In this document: in pieces, positions 63,008 through 64,000 of the stretch
How positions within the stretch are numbered: the stretch's first letter is position 1
Layout of the letters: every line of letters begins with the position of its first letter
Source of the DNA: Martinezella rhizogenes
GTDB lineage: Bacteria; Pseudomonadota; Alphaproteobacteria; Rhizobiales; Rhizobiaceae
DNA length: 64,000 nucleotides
NCBI RefSeq assembly: GCF_007002745.1
Contig: NZ_SGNY01000004.1
Span: 1 to 64,000, forward strand
Direction: 5' to 3'
Program-made: the position numbers and the translations under genes
Notes under the pieces: generated by a model
What the model was told of the DNA's origin: nothing
Database searches by the model: none
Seen by the model: only the letters and a program-made list of their open reading frames with translations

Positions 63008-63853
63008 TTAGCGTGCGTCGCAGCCCGGATCGCCAATCCGGCAACCGCCCCGGGGGTTTTCCGAAGCAGGTGCGCGGCGTGGATCATCCCACTGGCGACG
63101 CTCCGGAGGGAGCTGGCCCCCATTCTCGTTTGGTTGACGGTCGCGGTTGCGGTCCCGGTTATCATCTTCGGCGCGGGGGCGATTGTCCTCGCGGCGCGGT
63201 CTGTCGCCCTGATTTCTGTCACCCTGATTACGATCGCCTTGGTTCCAGTCGCCATAACGGCGCTCCCAGCGGCCATCATTCGGTCCGCCGCCCTGGCGCG
63301 GATCACGTGATTCATCGCGGCGACCGTCGCGCCAGTCATCCCGGCGACCGTCACGCCAGTCGTCCCGGCGGCCATCACGCCACTCGTCGCGCGGACGCGG
63401 ACGATCCCAGTCTGCGCGCGGCGGCGGTGCGACATTCCAGTAACCGCCGGACGGGCGACGCCAGCGATCACGCTCGCGGTAAAAATCGCGGTCGCGATAA
63501 TAGCGGTCCCAGTACCGGCCGGCTTCGAAGGTGATGATCGGCACGCCGAGATCGCGGTAGTAGCGCGGCTCGACATAGACCCGGTTCTGCCGGTAGGTGG
63601 TTTGGATGTAACGCCCGGCGACCCAGCCGCGACCGGCCACAAAGGAAACATCGCACCAGGGCGTATCGGACAGGCAGCCATGCACCGTGAGCGGTGCGCC
63701 GTTCGGAATCACGACGACGGCTGGGTAAGCCGTGCTCGGGCCCGAGCGCATATTCACGTTCGCTGTGGCAAAGCCGCGCGTCGCGGCTTCGGCAAGTGCC
63801 GGCGCAGCGAGCATGGCCACCAGCGCAATTGCGCCAAACAGTTTTCTCTTCAC
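63008..63853 (-). CDS. Secreted SH3-domain protein with arginine/aspartate-rich repeats
   Basis: This 281-residue protein has a signal peptide (VKRKLFGAIALVAMLAAPAL read from GTG, cleavage near AEA), a bacterial SH3 domain (about 25-85; ANVNMRSGPSTAYPAVVVIP, GWVAGRYIQTTY), a tyrosine-rich linker (RVYVEPRYYRDLG, DRYYRDRDFYRERDRW) and a long charged tail. The tail has three DDWRDGRR-like repeats and repeated GDRNQ units. SH3 domains of this kind bind cell-wall peptides. The GTG at 63853 follows GAGGAGAAAGAA; the longer reading from 63982 lacks a site. Two late cysteines (GGCRIGDPGC) could form a disulfide. Confidence 0.85.
   Translation of the reverse strand: MKRKLFGAIALVAMLAAPALAEAATRGFATANVNMRSGPSTAYPAVVVIPNGAPLTVHGCLSDTPWCDVSFVAGRGWVAGRYIQTTYRQNRVYVEPRYYRDLGVPIITFEAGRYWDRYYRDRDFYRERDRWRRPSGGYWNVAPPPRADWDRPRPRDEWRDGRRDDWRDGRRDDWRDGRRDESRDPRQGGGPNDGRWERRYGDWNQGDRNQGDRNQGDRPRREDNRPRAEDDNRDRNRDRQPNENGGQLPPERRQWDDPRRAPASENPRGGCRIGDPGCDAR
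63317..63388. repeat. Tandem 24-bp repeat, three copies, within the SH3 protein gene
   Basis: Three copies start at 63317, 63341 and 63365 (units beginning CGGCGACCGTC or a variant), encoding the DDWRDGRR-type unit on the minus strand. A second, shorter 15-bp repeat lies at about 63201-63247 and encodes GDRNQ. Tandem arrays like these can change copy number between strains. Confidence 0.8.
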
Positions 63854-64000
63854 TTCTTTCTCCTCAAGCAAAGGCCCGCTTTGCCCTTGTCGGCATCCAT
63901 CTTTTTCGATGGACGAGTATGCGTTCCGCATACTGCCACGATCGGAAAATACGCGTCTCTCCATGAACGCAGCATGAAACAAATGAGGCGCTGTATCAGT

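Overview
The window looks like a stretch of the genome of an Agrobacterium/Rhizobium-type alphaproteobacterium, most likely a secondary (linear) chromosome or chromid of the Agrobacterium tumefaciens group. The grounds are high-GC coding sequence, many solute-binding-protein ABC operons, a rhizobial-type rhamnose locus (rhaDI divergent from rhaRSTPQUK), a bigR-blh operon, RIME-like mosaic palindromes between genes, and an enolase-superfamily protein that I recall as almost identical to a structurally characterised A. tumefaciens protein (memory, not searched). It is metabolic and accessory-transport territory. I see no rRNA, tRNA, insertion sequence, prophage or CRISPR array.

Left part (1-9100), organosulfur-type cluster. 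A five-gene minus-strand run (DszB-like desulfinase homologue, NmrA-type reductase, luciferase-like monooxygenase, M20 amidohydrolase, periplasmic binding protein) faces an NtaA/SnaA/DszA-type monooxygenase, and a third luciferase-like monooxygenase follows. The DszB homologue keeps the Cys/His/Arg catalytic set and has no signal peptide. I consider this the most interesting system in the window.

9400-18600: an enolase-superfamily enzyme, an SGNH esterase and a binding protein on the plus strand face a compact dpp/nik-like ABC operon on the minus strand, followed by a LysE exporter and an FCD-type GntR regulator. This looks like uptake and catabolism of an unknown acidic or acylated substrate. 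18700-21260: the persulfide-responsive blh-bigR-pmpA-pmpB operon with an AT-rich dyad that fits a BigR operator. 21333-22850: gpmI.

23000-38100, branched-chain acyl metabolism. The branched-chain 2-oxoacid dehydrogenase genes (E1 alpha, E1 beta, E2; no E3) lie with an acyl-CoA dehydrogenase and a thiolase on the minus strand. They are divergent from an Lrp-type regulator and the complete leucine (liu) pathway: isovaleryl-CoA dehydrogenase, methylcrotonyl-CoA carboxylase, HMG-CoA lyase and methylglutaconyl-CoA hydratase. panC-panB follow, drawing on the same 2-oxoisovalerate pool. A 3-hydroxyisobutyryl-CoA hydrolase for valine breakdown sits further on at 61324-62394.

38300-49500 is the complete L-rhamnose system: isomerase, aldolase/dehydrogenase fusion, DeoR regulator, ABC importer, mutarotase and kinase, with a strong inverted-repeat operator in the divergent gap. 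The remainder is assorted: an alpha/beta hydrolase, an FkbM methyltransferase, a GGDEF-EAL protein paired with a cysteine-less molybdopterin-fold periplasmic protein, a semialdehyde dehydrogenase, a DNA alkylation repair (HEAT) protein, the sulfate ABC importer sbp-cysT-cysW-cysA, a DUF2934 protein and an SH3 protein with tandem repeats. Sulfur acquisition and detoxification recur three times, and branched-chain amino acid catabolism dominates the centre. All function calls come from reading protein sequence and from remembered family features; no database search was run.
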